Shown here piece after piece: positions 22,796-30,794 of a stretch of DNA of 43,890 bases. This stretch comes from a virus. How positions within the stretch are numbered: position 1 is the first letter of the stretch; each line of letters starts with the position of its first letter. Under the pieces are notes generated by a model. It worked only from the letters and a program-made list of their open reading frames with translations. It was not told the origin of the DNA and did not search any database. The stretch covers positions 1 to 43,890 of the IMG/VR virus record IMGVR_UViG_3300050821_007047; one strand, written 5' to 3'. A program made the translations under genes and the position numbers.

Positions 22796-23620
22796 CTACA
22801 TTCCCAGGAAGCCGCCTTTGGTCTGCTGCGTCTGCTGAATGGTCCCGGTGCCCTGCTGCTGCGTGTATATCCCGAGAATCTGGGCAATCAGGTTCGCGTT
22901 GGGGACACCCTGCTCTAGCGACCCGATTTGGGAAAGGAGCGTGCCGAGCTGCCCCATATTGTTCGTGGCGTTGATTTGGTTCTGCTGCCCCTGCAGTTGC
23001 TGAGTCCCGGCGCCGAGCTGCGCGTTGAGTGCGGTCGCCGCGTCTTGCGCCCGCGACGTCTGCCCGAGCTGCGAGAGATACTGTCCGAGCTGCGTATTCG
23101 CCTGTGCCGTCGCGGTCCCTTCCGCCAGCGCTTCCTGCGCCGAGTTTGCCGTCCCCATGCCCGCGAAGCGGTTGCGGACGTCCGCCAAGTTGACGCCCAG
23201 ATTCTGGTTCACCGCAGCCTTCGCGGTCTCCAGCGGATTGTCGCCATACCAGGTCTGCATGCCGTAGGGATTCCCGGTGCCGAATTGGCTATCAAGCGAG
23301 CCCTGGAACGTCGGCGCTGCGGGGGGCGCAGCGGCGGGCGCTCCTGCCGGTGGCGTCGCGGCAGGCGCAGCTCCGCCGCCGCCGCCGCCGCTGGGCTTCG
23401 CCGCGCCAGTCTGTCCCGAGCCCTGCGGAGCGGCAGCGGGCGCCGGTTGCCCGAGCAGCGATGCCGCCCGCGCGTTCTGCGTCGGGTTCGAGCTGCCCTG
23501 GAGGAAGTTCAGCCGGTTCTGGACGCCCGGATGGTTCGTCAGGAATTGTTGCTGATTCCCGGCGGCAGTCGCCTTTTTGAGTCCCTGAACCTGCCAGGGC
23601 TGCAGCGGTCGATTCGGCAT
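22796..23620 (-). CDS. Gln/Gly/Ala-rich virion protein, 274 aa
   Basis: A low-complexity Gly/Ala/Pro segment (residues 55-105) separates an N-terminal helix from a long Gln/Asn-rich helical C-terminal half (NTQLGQYLSQLGQTSRAQDA). The N-terminus GNQQQFLTNHPGVQNR is paralleled by GQGQQFLASHPGIQQR in the adjacent upstream gene, so the two look like tandem duplicates. Such proteins in podoviruses are often internal core or ejection proteins. No enzymatic motif. Confidence 0.6.
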   Translation of the reverse strand: MPNRPLQPWQVQGLKKATAAGNQQQFLTNHPGVQNRLNFLQGSSNPTQNARAASLLGQPAPAAAPQGSGQTGAAKPSGGGGGGAAPAATPPAGAPAAAPPAAPTFQGSLDSQFGTGNPYGMQTWYGDNPLETAKAAVNQNLGVNLADVRNRFAGMGTANSAQEALAEGTATAQANTQLGQYLSQLGQTSRAQDAATALNAQLGAGTQQLQGQQNQINATNNMGQLGTLLSQIGSLEQGVPNANLIAQILGIYTQQQGTGTIQQTQQTKGGFLGM

Positions 23621-23621
23621 C

Positions 23622-24320
23622 TCAGTACCCCTGTCCGCCGCTGCCGAAGGCCTGCATAATCATCCGCAACAGGTTCTGTTGCTGCTGATTCTGGAGGCCC
23701 GTCTGCGCGGAATTCATCCCGGCGGTATTCGCCATGTTGCCGGCGGTACCCATGTTGCCGATGCCGCTGCCGTAGTTACCCAGGGCGCCCCCGGCCATCG
23801 TGCCCATAGCACCACCGCCGGGCTGATTCGGCATCATTATATCGCCCGCTTGGTGGTAGCCGGGCGCCGGGCCACCCCCGCCGCCGAGCGACCCGAGCGC
23901 GCCGCCCATCTGGGAGGGGTCCATTCCTTGAGCCCGCATGCGGGCGTCCTGTAGCTGCTGCATCTGATACGGGGTCTGCTGCGGCTGCGGGTTCCCGCCG
24001 GACATGCCCCCGAGCTGCGGCGGCTGCTGCTGTCCGCCACCGCCGCCGCCCCCACCGCTCGCCTTGGGCGAGCCCGTGGCGCCCGAGCCTTGCGGTGCTG
24101 CTCCTGGTGCTTGTCCCCCGCCAGGCTGGAACCGTGGCGCAGCGTTCGCGCCGACCTGTCCCGTGTTGGCGAAATTCTGGACGTTCTGATTCCCGGCAGT
24201 CCGCTGCTGAATCCCCGGATGCGACGCAAGGAATTGCTGCCCTTGTCCTTGCTGCGCCGCCTGGTTGAAGCGGTTTTGCTGCTGCCGATTCAGTCCTGCG
24301 CCGAGTCCGAGTCCTGGCAT
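23622..24320 (-). CDS. Gln/Gly-rich virion protein, paralogue of its neighbour, 232 aa
   Basis: The start MPGLGLGAGLNRQQQ was chosen over an earlier in-frame start, which would read into the upstream gene. It shares the FLxxHPGxQxR motif, and a Pro/Gly/Gln central segment, with the following gene. It ends in LLRMIMQAFG; the preceding gene ends in RLAIMQAFG. The composition (Gly, Gln, Asn, Met) suggests a flexible internal virion component. Confidence 0.6.
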   Translation of the reverse strand: MPGLGLGAGLNRQQQNRFNQAAQQGQGQQFLASHPGIQQRTAGNQNVQNFANTGQVGANAAPRFQPGGGQAPGAAPQGSGATGSPKASGGGGGGGGQQQPPQLGGMSGGNPQPQQTPYQMQQLQDARMRAQGMDPSQMGGALGSLGGGGGPAPGYHQAGDIMMPNQPGGGAMGTMAGGALGNYGSGIGNMGTAGNMANTAGMNSAQTGLQNQQQQNLLRMIMQAFGSGGQGY

Positions 24321-24327
24321 GGCAACC

Positions 24328-25089
24328 TCACTGCATCCCGAAGGCTTGCATGATAGCAAGCCGTTGCGCGTTCGGGTCCATTTGCGGGGGATTGGGCCGC
24401 GTGAGCTGGATGCCCGCGCCGCCCGGCAAGCCGAATTGCAGCGACGGCGTCGTCTTGGCGGGATGGCTGGAGTTATCCAGCCCTTGAATGATGCTCCCAA
24501 TCTTCGCCGTCGGCGTCTCTTGCTCCCAGTGCGGGTCGTAAAGCTGCATCATCTGGTTTCCGCCGCTCTTGAGCTTCGCCCAGGCCTTCGCCGCCATGTC
24601 GCCCCAGCTCGCCCCGGCGCCGCCGGGATTCACGACGCCCACTTGCGTCCCCTGCGGCGTGATACCCGTTCCGAGATTCATGCCGCTGTAGCCGGCGCCC
24701 GTGTCCGTCATCCCGGAAAAGCCGCCCTGTCCCGCGCCGAGTCCGCTGGCGTATTCCGGAGACCCGCTCGCCAGCGCATTCGCCCCGGCGAGTGGGGCGC
24801 TGCTCAAGCCGCCCGCTCCGGCTGCGCTCGTGCCGGCGTCGGCGCCCATCATGGCCGGCGCCATGCTCGCGCCCGCGCCACCAGCCCCGGCGAGACTCGC
24901 GCCGCCCGCTCCCGCGCCGGCTGCGCTTGCCGCTTCCGCCGCGCTTGCCGCTTCTGCGGCGCCCGCCGCGCCCGCGCCAGCGGCACCAGCGGCGCCCGCT
25001 CCCGCCGCTGCGGTCCCGGCTGCGCCGGCTGCGCCGGCTGCTGCGCCGCCTTCCGCTGCTCCCCCTGCCAATGCTGCGAGCCAGGGCAT
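24328..25089 (-). CDS. Ala/Gly-rich virion protein, 253 aa
   Basis: The first 110 residues are almost purely Ala and Gly and could form a hydrophobic, membrane-active helix bundle, as expected for an ejection protein that makes a channel. The C-terminal half is ordinary (WGDMAAKAWAKLKSGGNQMM...) and ends in IMQAFGMQ, the motif shared with the next gene. The codon periodicity is extreme (GCG/GGC repeats), which also creates long antisense frames that are not genes. Confidence 0.6.
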   Translation of the reverse strand: MPWLAALAGGAAEGGAAAGAAGAAGTAAAGAGAAGAAGAGAAGAAEAASAAEAASAAGAGAGGASLAGAGGAGASMAPAMMGADAGTSAAGAGGLSSAPLAGANALASGSPEYASGLGAGQGGFSGMTDTGAGYSGMNLGTGITPQGTQVGVVNPGGAGASWGDMAAKAWAKLKSGGNQMMQLYDPHWEQETPTAKIGSIIQGLDNSSHPAKTTPSLQFGLPGGAGIQLTRPNPPQMDPNAQRLAIMQAFGMQ

Positions 25090-25092
25090 CGC

Positions 25093-25737
25093 TTACGTCC
25101 CGGAACCGGGCAGGTAGCTCGGTCCCTTCGCAGCGGTGAGCCGCGCCTGCAGCGCAGCCTGCTTGCGGGCCTTCTGTGCGCCTGGTCCCTTTGGAATCGC
25201 CTGCCGCGCAGCCTTTGCCGCCGCGTTCGCTTGATTCTGCCGGGCCTGGCGGCTCATCTTCTGGACTTCCGCCGTGCCGCCCGGACGGACCGGCGCGAGG
25301 CCGATATCCGCCACTTGCTGGGCAGACGGCAGGAACGTGAAGTAGGAGCTGCGGTCAGGAAGCCCGAGCTGCTCTCTCGTCTGCAGGCCCGCCTGATTCG
25401 CTCCCGCTGCCGGCGTCCAGTCCTGCGACGCTCCCGCCGCCCCCGTCCCCGTCACGCCCGACCCCGCTGGCGGTCCCGAGAGGCGCGCTGCCAGACTGCC
25501 CGACGCCGCTTGCTGCAGCCCCGGCATCATCCCCTGGTAGCTCGACACCGCTTGCTGCATCGGGGTCGATATCGCCGTGTTCGGTGGGTTCACCATCTGA
25601 CCCACCATCGCCCGGTTGAGCAGGTCCGTGAGCTGTTGCTGCTGCGGCGGCGCCGTCGTCCGCTGGAATTGGGTCTGCGTCCCGCCCTGCTTCGTCGCTT
25701 CGGACTTCCCCACTAGGAGGTCGGACAATCCCGCCAT
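25093..25737 (-). CDS. Hypothetical virion-operon protein, 214 aa
   Basis: The start MAGLSDLLVGKSEATKQGG follows GGAGAGAGCC. The N-terminal half is Gln/Ser/Pro-rich, the middle contains TPAAGANQAGLQTREQLG and the C-terminus is strongly basic and helical (RQARQNQANAAAKAARQA, then KKA-type repeats). Its first 383 bases are also covered by the preceding reading frame, which has no stop until well inside this gene. It probably belongs to the internal protein set. Confidence 0.6.
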   Translation of the reverse strand: MAGLSDLLVGKSEATKQGGTQTQFQRTTAPPQQQQLTDLLNRAMVGQMVNPPNTAISTPMQQAVSSYQGMMPGLQQAASGSLAARLSGPPAGSGVTGTGAAGASQDWTPAAGANQAGLQTREQLGLPDRSSYFTFLPSAQQVADIGLAPVRPGGTAEVQKMSRQARQNQANAAAKAARQAIPKGPGAQKARKQAALQARLTAAKGPSYLPGSGT

Positions 25738-26200
25738 GGCTCTCTCCATCCAGTTTCTTTTCGTAGACCACGGACGCCATCGTGTACCCGTAGCGCCGCA
25801 TGAGCCGCGAGAATGACGTCTGCAGGAACGACCGCCCGAGATACGCGGTCTGGCAATTCCGCTCGCGGAAGTAGTCCTCCGCATACATGACGACGTCCCG
25901 CGAGACCTTGCAGCCCGGAGTAGCCCAGGCCCAGGTAATGCAGCCGTTCCGCTTCTTGCCGTCCACGTAGATTTTCGCCGCCAGCCAGGCGCGCAGAATC
26001 CCGTCCTCGATGACCACGAAGAACCGGGCGTGCGGCGCAATCTCGACGTGTTCCACCAGCTCGTCCCAGATATCGTCTGGCGTGCGGATATCGCGTCCGT
26101 GCTCGTGCGCGCTCGCCAGGATGGAATCGATACCGGCGCGGATATCCGGCTCATAGAGGGAGAGCTGGTCCGGCGTCAGGACGGTGTAGATGCGCTGCAT
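25355..26200 (-). CDS. GNAT-like protein with long overlapping C-terminal extension, 281 aa
   Basis: Residues 1-155 resemble the GNAT acetyltransferase-like proteins found near the tail genes of podoviruses: HARFFVVIEDGILRAWLAAK strands, then SRDVVMYAEDYFRERNCQ and a RLMRRYGYTMASVVYEKKL end. No clear acetyl-CoA RxxGxG/A loop is visible, so catalysis is uncertain. The remaining 126 residues, acidic and Gly/Ala/Asp-rich, lie entirely over the next gene in another frame. They could be a real extension or a read-on from a lost stop codon. Confidence 0.55.
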   Translation of the reverse strand: MQRIYTVLTPDQLSLYEPDIRAGIDSILASAHEHGRDIRTPDDIWDELVEHVEIAPHARFFVVIEDGILRAWLAAKIYVDGKKRNGCITWAWATPGCKVSRDVVMYAEDYFRERNCQTAYLGRSFLQTSFSRLMRRYGYTMASVVYEKKLDGESHGGIVRPPSGEVRSDEAGRDADPIPADDGAAAAATAHGPAQPGDGGSDGEPTEHGDIDPDAASGVELPGDDAGAAASGVGQSGSAPLGTASGVGRDGDGGGGSVAGLDAGSGSESGGPADERAARAS

Positions 26201-26865
26201 TATCGCGTCCGCGTGTATTGCGTCGCACCCATCCGCCGCCCCTGCTCGCGCTTGAATGCCGCGTCGGTCAGCTCATCGTAAATCTGACCCGCCGCGCCCG
26301 CGAGTTCCAATTCATGCAGGTAGAGGTAACAGAGCTGCAGCGCGCCCCAGAGCACGGTACGCGGCGAGACCCCAACGAGTCCCGTCGTATCTGTCGGCTG
26401 CACCGGGTCCGGCGGGTCGGCGTAATAGTCGAGCTGGACGGTGATATCGGACGACTGCGCTGGCACGAGCCAGAGCTGGTCCATCCAGATGTAATAGGCC
26501 TGCCGGCTACTCGCGGGGACGGGGAAGGATTCGTTCCGGTCCTGGCGGTTCGCTTCCACGGCCCAATCGAACCGCCCACCAGGCAGGCGCCCGATGGGCA
26601 GCAGATTTGCCGGTGCGGACGTGGACTGCGGCATGAATTGATACACCGCAGCTTCCACCACGAAATCGTCCGGGAGCGGCACGCCAACGTAGCTGTTGGC
26701 GGGAAAGGGAAACTGGACGCTGTTCTCTTGGAAGTGCCAGTCGGCGGTCTGTTGCAGGCGCTCGATAGTCGTCCAGACGAATTCGTCAAGCTGCGGGTCG
26801 GTGAGGTCCGTTGCCGATAGGACCACGTGCGCCCGGATTTGCTGGCGGATATCGTCTAGGGTCAC
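26200..26865 (-). CDS. Head-tail adaptor / tail tubular protein A-like, 221 aa
   Basis: The N-terminal helix (LDDIRQQIRAHVV), the ADWHFQEN segment, VPLPDDFVVEAAVYQF and the C-terminal helical part (WGALQLCYLYLHELELAG) have the organisation of podovirus adaptor proteins (P22 gp4, T7 gp11 type), which ring the portal and connect to the nozzle. Length is right. TAATG overlap with the next gene. A nozzle partner exists at 8678-10303 in a different operon. Confidence 0.6.
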   Translation of the reverse strand: MTLDDIRQQIRAHVVLSATDLTDPQLDEFVWTTIERLQQTADWHFQENSVQFPFPANSYVGVPLPDDFVVEAAVYQFMPQSTSAPANLLPIGRLPGGRFDWAVEANRQDRNESFPVPASSRQAYYIWMDQLWLVPAQSSDITVQLDYYADPPDPVQPTDTTGLVGVSPRTVLWGALQLCYLYLHELELAGAAGQIYDELTDAAFKREQGRRMGATQYTRTR

Positions 26866-26873
26866 GGCTCACG

Positions 26874-27074
26874 TTACTTTTCGGCGCCCTTATCCGCTCC
26901 GGACTTGGTAGACCCGCCCGACCCGAGCGGCTTCGTGCGGGAAGCCTCGATGTGGAATCCGCCCTTCGACTTCGTCCAGTCGTCTCCGCCGCCGTCGGCC
27001 CGCTTGTCCTGGTTCGCCTGATTGCCCTGGACCTTCGAGGGCAGGCTGTCCGCTCCGGTGCCATCCATTTTCAC
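26874..27074 (-). CDS. Small hydrophilic protein, 66 aa
   Basis: The GTG start overlaps the previous stop (GTGA) and has AAAGGA upstream; an ATG two codons later is also possible. The product is Lys/Asp/Gly-rich and probably disordered (QANQDKRADGGGDDWTKSKG). No function recognised. Small disordered proteins between capsid and adaptor genes may be assembly factors. Confidence 0.45.
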   Translation of the reverse strand: MKMDGTGADSLPSKVQGNQANQDKRADGGGDDWTKSKGGFHIEASRTKPLGSGGSTKSGADKGAEK

Positions 27075-27226
27075 GGGAGGAAATCCTTTCCGGGACCGTA
27101 TGGTCCCCGTGGCGGCGCCTTCGGCTGCATGAGCTTGGACTTCGTGCCACCCTTCGCGCCGGCCTTCATCGAGCCGGGATTGAGCGGCGGCTTTGCAGAC
27201 CGCTTCGGCGGTTTCGTGAATCGCAT
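27071..27226 (-). CDS. Small basic protein, 51 aa
   Basis: GGAGGCTGAG before the ATG fixes the start. MRFTKPPKRSAKPPLN and a Lys/Gly/Pro-rich remainder (pI clearly high) suggest nucleic-acid or capsid-interior binding. No known family. The stop overlaps the following GTG. Confidence 0.5.
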   Translation of the reverse strand: MRFTKPPKRSAKPPLNPGSMKAGAKGGTKSKLMQPKAPPRGPYGPGKDFLP

Positions 27227-27227
27227 C

Positions 27228-27704
27228 TCAGCCTCCCACCAGAATGACCCGGACCATGTCGTTCGCCGCGATATCGGCGCCGGCAATTTCCGTCAGCGCG
27301 CCCGCCGCACCCTTGTAGGCGCGGAGCGTCTTATTGAGAGCGTCCCAGACGATGAGAAACGGCTTGATGGTCCAGGTCTGCGGCGATCCGGTCGGCGTGG
27401 TCGCCCAGGAGAGCCCGACCGCTCCATAGACGTTCTTCCAGCCGATTTGCGCCAGCGTATTCGTCAGCGTGAGACCGGTTGCCGTGTAGTCCGCCGGCTG
27501 CACACGGAGCGCCAGCACCTTGAATCCCATGCCCTTCGCGAAACGGTCCGCCTTCGCGAGCCCACCGAGGTTCGTGTCCTTGGTCTCGATGGTCGCGGCC
27601 AGCGGATCGATACCGGGGCTGTCGAGACTCCGCCCCTGTATCGGCTGTGTCTGCGTCTGCGTCTGCGTCGTCTCGTCCTGGGGCTCGGAATGATGCTTGA
27701 CCAT
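27228..27704 (-). CDS. Hypothetical virion protein, 158 aa
   Basis: The start shares a base with the upstream stop (TGATG). The N-terminus has a Thr-Gln hexanucleotide-encoded repeat (TQTQTQTQP). The rest is beta-rich (FKVLALRVQPADYTATGL, then KNVYGAVGLSWATT and TWTIKPFLIVW). Located two genes after the capsid gene, it could be a head decoration or fibre-like protein. Not recognised. Confidence 0.55.
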   Translation of the reverse strand: MVKHHSEPQDETTQTQTQTQPIQGRSLDSPGIDPLAATIETKDTNLGGLAKADRFAKGMGFKVLALRVQPADYTATGLTLTNTLAQIGWKNVYGAVGLSWATTPTGSPQTWTIKPFLIVWDALNKTLRAYKGAAGALTEIAGADIAANDMVRVILVGG

Positions 27705-27895
27705 CACCGCACCTTTCCAGGCGGCGGCTGTCCCCGGTACCGGACTTCATCGCTCGGGACGGCGGGTCCGCCGCGCGCTCCGTAGCTGCCGAGCTTCTCC
27801 TTGGTCGTCTTGGGAATGTCGGCACACGTCCGCTGGACGGTCTTTGAGAGGAACCGTTCCAGGTCGCTCTTCTTGTCGGTGACGGTGGCGCTCAT
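27704..27895 (-). CDS. Small hypothetical protein, 63 aa
   Basis: ATGA overlap with the capsid gene. Helical N-terminus (DKKSDLERFLSKTVQRTC), Pro/Gly-rich C-terminus. Unknown; probably a minor capsid-associated or assembly protein because of its tight coupling. Confidence 0.5.
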   Translation of the reverse strand: MSATVTDKKSDLERFLSKTVQRTCADIPKTTKEKLGSYGARGGPAVPSDEVRYRGQPPPGKVR

Positions 27896-29262
27896 GGCGT
27901 GAAGTCCGCGACGCCCTTGAGGCGCCCATGTGCGCCGGGTCCGGGGGTTCCCGGCAGTCCGCCCGCCGTGGACGGGGCGGCGCCGGAGAAGTGAACTTCC
28001 AGGCCCAGCTCCGTAATGAACTCGTCCTTGTTCGAGTCCACTCCGTTCCCCTGGACGTTCATCTTGAAATCGGTGTCGTCGAGGACACGGAGCTTCAAGA
28101 ACTGCACATCGATGGCATAGCCGTCCTTCCGGAGCACGGGGTCCACCGAAAGCAGGGGATGCTGCTTGAACAGTAGCGACCCGAATGGGGTCAGGTACCG
28201 AGTCAGCTTCAACCCATAGGTTTCGTCTGTCGGGACGGCCTCTATCATGAACTTGTTTTTCGCCATCCGGTTCCAGGCGTTCAGGAACGTGGAGCCGCAG
28301 AGCACGAGCTTTTCACTGGCGCCGTAGCGGAATACCGCCTCGCACCAGTTGTCCGCCGCCCGCTCGTTCAGCGTGCCGCCGAATGCCGTGCCGATATCCC
28401 AGTTGAGCGCGGGCGTGTTCGGGTCTATCGAGACCGGCGGAAGCCAGTTGAGCATGCCCCGCATCGTGCGGAGCGGCTTCCCTTGGGACGTCCCGGTCAA
28501 GTTCCCTGCGCCGCCCGGAATGGACGTCACTTCCATGCGCTCACTGAGCAGTAGCGCCCGCTCGATATCGAGTGCGTGGAGCTGGTAGGTCTGGCGCTGC
28601 TCTTCGGTGTACGGACCGGACGAGTCGTAGCGCGTCCGGGTGCGGAGCGCCGTCCGCGTGAACTCCATGCTGTTGCGGAAAATCTGCGTGAAGTTGAAGT
28701 GCCGATAGGGCTGGTACGTGACGGCGTCTTTCGAGTCCGCCCCTTCCGGCGAGCCGTTGCCGACAATCAGGACAGGGTCTCCTGCGCCGGTCCCGTCCCC
28801 CGCGCCACTCGATGCGCCGCCGGTCAGTGCCGGGTTGGCGCCAGCGATTTTGTGTCCGTGGTCCCGGCGGACGGCAATGGAGCTGTTCGTGGTGGAGACG
28901 GAGACGACAAGCAGGTTTTCCTCCGTCGTCTCGTTCATGAGTATCTGCCCCGGCGAGAAGATGGTCGGGTCGTCCACCAGGAGATAGGCAATCGCATCGT
29001 CCGCCTGGCCGGCGGCGACGGTGTCTCCGACGGCGGGCGGGTCCGTGCTCTTCGCCCCGTTCACATTCGCCCGCTGCAGTGGCATGCCCTTCTCGAACCA
29101 GCGGAATTCCGGATCGTCGGTCCGCTCGTCCGGCAGCATGCTCAGGATGGCGGTTAGGGGCGTGTCTCCATTCGGAAAGACCAGGTTGATGCCCTGCCGC
29201 CAGTTTTTCGGGCGCTCGTCATCGGTGAAGTTCCCGGTGCCGTACATGCCCAGAATTGCCAT
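27892..29262 (-). CDS. Major capsid protein, SU10/DUF5309 family, 456 aa
   Basis: The text YRHFNFTQIFRNSMEFTRTAL, the LHALDIERALLLSERME helix followed by GGAGN, and the C-terminal domain (RRYLTPFGSLLFKQHPLL, LKLRVLDDTDF) match the HK97-fold capsid family of phage SU10-like viruses (PF17236). The N-terminal part has a PLTAILSMLPDERT helix and the loop that would be the E-loop. Directly follows the scaffold-like gene by 13 bases, the usual order. It should be the most abundant virion protein. Confidence 0.85.
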   Translation of the reverse strand: MAILGMYGTGNFTDDERPKNWRQGINLVFPNGDTPLTAILSMLPDERTDDPEFRWFEKGMPLQRANVNGAKSTDPPAVGDTVAAGQADDAIAYLLVDDPTIFSPGQILMNETTEENLLVVSVSTTNSSIAVRRDHGHKIAGANPALTGGASSGAGDGTGAGDPVLIVGNGSPEGADSKDAVTYQPYRHFNFTQIFRNSMEFTRTALRTRTRYDSSGPYTEEQRQTYQLHALDIERALLLSERMEVTSIPGGAGNLTGTSQGKPLRTMRGMLNWLPPVSIDPNTPALNWDIGTAFGGTLNERAADNWCEAVFRYGASEKLVLCGSTFLNAWNRMAKNKFMIEAVPTDETYGLKLTRYLTPFGSLLFKQHPLLSVDPVLRKDGYAIDVQFLKLRVLDDTDFKMNVQGNGVDSNKDEFITELGLEVHFSGAAPSTAGGLPGTPGPGAHGRLKGVADFTP

Positions 29263-29275
29263 CGGCTACTCCCCC

Positions 29276-30157
29276 TCAGCCCCGCCGCGCGAGTCGGTAG
29301 AGCGATTTTTGAACCGGCGTCAGCGGCGCCGCGCGCCGTCCCAGTCCGGACCCCATCTCGGCAGACGCGGGACGCAGCCGGTCCCGCGCGTCAGTCATCG
29401 AGGACACCCGAGCGCGCCGCCCGGCGGTCGGCTCGGGAATGTCGATGTCGTAATTGGCGCGCAGCTCTGCGCGTGTCCGCGAGCCGATTTCGTGGAGGAC
29501 TTGCTCCGACGTGTAGGGACGGCCCTGGTTCACTTCGTTGGCGACTTCGGAGGCGAATTGGCGGACGAGTCGCTCGTGCTTCAACAGGTTCTGGTTCGTC
29601 TCCCAGAACCTCCGCTTCATTTCGTCGCCTTCGCGGGCGATGATGTTTTGCTGGTCGCGCGCCGCGATGTGTTGCTGGACTTGCTGCAGGACCGCCGCCT
29701 GCTGATTCTGGGAGAGCTGCGAGCCGATGAGGACCGCGCTCTGGAGCGCATTCGTCGCCAGCTCCGCGCCGCGCTCGGGGTCCGCAATCATCTGATTCCA
29801 CGTGTGCGGATCGATGCGGAAGAGCTGCATCGCTTCGCGGACCGGATCGACTTGCGGCTGCTGCTGCTGCGGCTGCATCGCGCCGCGCGCAAGGAATTCC
29901 ACCTCGCGCTGCATCTGCTCGCGGCGGGCGCCTTCGGCGGCGAGCCGTTCCCGGAGTGTCGCTAGCTCTTCAGAAACGGTGGAGCGGCCCGAGATACTTT
30001 CTGGCTCCGGTTCGTCCGGCTCGGTCTGATCCGGCGGACGTTCAAACCCTGGGGATTCGTCGCGGTCGTCGCGCTCGTCATCCGGCGGTCCCGGTGCGTC
30101 GGGCCGCTTGACACCAGCCATTGCCGCGAGACCACGGGAAAAATCTTGCGACGCCAT
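29276..30157 (-). CDS. Putative scaffold protein, 293 aa
   Basis: Acidic, disordered N-terminus (DDERDDRDESPGFERPPD), a coiled coil (VSEELATLRERLAAEGARRE), a Gln-rich middle (LSQNQQAAVLQQVQQH) and a basic C-terminus ending LYRLARRG. This composition and its location between portal-side genes and the capsid gene are those of internal scaffolds that shape the procapsid. No protease motif seen. Confidence 0.6.
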   Translation of the reverse strand: MASQDFSRGLAAMAGVKRPDAPGPPDDERDDRDESPGFERPPDQTEPDEPEPESISGRSTVSEELATLRERLAAEGARREQMQREVEFLARGAMQPQQQQPQVDPVREAMQLFRIDPHTWNQMIADPERGAELATNALQSAVLIGSQLSQNQQAAVLQQVQQHIAARDQQNIIAREGDEMKRRFWETNQNLLKHERLVRQFASEVANEVNQGRPYTSEQVLHEIGSRTRAELRANYDIDIPEPTAGRRARVSSMTDARDRLRPASAEMGSGLGRRAAPLTPVQKSLYRLARRG

Positions 30158-30232
30158 ACTGCGCGTGTAGCGCGCAGAGGGATACTATGCAAGCATTATA
30201 CAGAACCAGGAAGCTGTTTCCCCAGGGGAGAG

Positions 30233-30547
30233 TTAGCTGGCCCGCTCCCTGGTCTGCCCTTCTCCGTGCGCGGCGCCGAGCGCTTCGAAGGTGCTTATCA
30301 TCCGGTCCACTTCGGACGCGGCGCCGTGGCGCGCATAGAGCGCAGCCTTCTGCTCGTCCGTGACGGCGAGATGGTGAATATACGCCCGCTCAATCCGCAT
30401 GACGAGCGTGTCCCGATGGTCCCGGAGGACGTCCAGGATGATGGGGAGCGAGCCTTCCGCGTTCAGGTGCTGGAAGATGCGCCGGGCCTGCTCGTCAGAA
30501 ACCCGATGCTGTATTTTGACCAGCGACCTGCGGCTGACTCCCGCCAT
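30233..30547 (-). CDS. Small helical protein, 104 aa
   Basis: Mostly helical and charged: SDEQARRIFQHLNAEG, LRDHRDTLVMRIERAYIHH. Overlaps the end of the upstream MerR-like gene by 53 bases. No clear family. It may be a portal- or packaging-associated factor; 75 bases follow it with no gene before the scaffold-like gene. Confidence 0.55.
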   Translation of the reverse strand: MAGVSRRSLVKIQHRVSDEQARRIFQHLNAEGSLPIILDVLRDHRDTLVMRIERAYIHHLAVTDEQKAALYARHGAASEVDRMISTFEALGAAHGEGQTRERAS

Positions 30548-30794
30548 GCTCCCGCCTCATGCGCGCGAAGAGTGCGCGCGACGCCCGCGCATCCACAAAA
30601 CGCTCCTCCCGGACCCGACGCAGCTCCGCCATCGCGCGCTGCGCCACGGTTACTTCGTCCGACGTCACCCGGAAGTAGTAGCCCCGCCCGGCCTTCCGCT
30701 GCTCTGCCAAGAGCCAGCCCATCTCGATCCACCACTGGACGCGGCGGCGCGGGACGCCGAGCAGGAACGCCACCTCTCCGACGTTCTTCGTCAT
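30495..30794 (-). CDS. MerR-like helix-turn-helix protein, 99 aa
   Basis: MTKNVGEVAFLLGVPRRRVQ is a MerR/Nu1-type recognition helix pair; WWIEMGWLLAEQRKAGRG and YYFRVTSDEVTVAQR complete a winged domain. The C-terminus is helical and basic. In lambda the small terminase (gpNu1) carries this type of domain, so this could be a DNA-recognition subunit of packaging, although it lies downstream of the portal. A transcription regulator inside the virion operon is the alternative. ATGA overlap with the portal gene. Confidence 0.6.
   Translation of the reverse strand: MTKNVGEVAFLLGVPRRRVQWWIEMGWLLAEQRKAGRGYYFRVTSDEVTVAQRAMAELRRVREERFVDARASRALFARMRREHGGSQPQVAGQNTASGF

Noticed and set aside
24265-25716. 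Long plus-strand frame of 483 codons and other antisense frames over the virion operon
   Set aside because: Arg-rich low-complexity text with no motif or ribosome binding site, opposite to coherent minus-strand genes.
27892-29262. Capsid protease fusion or HK97-type prohead protease
   Set aside because: No Ser-His protease motif is seen in or near the capsid gene; a separate scaffold-like protein precedes it.
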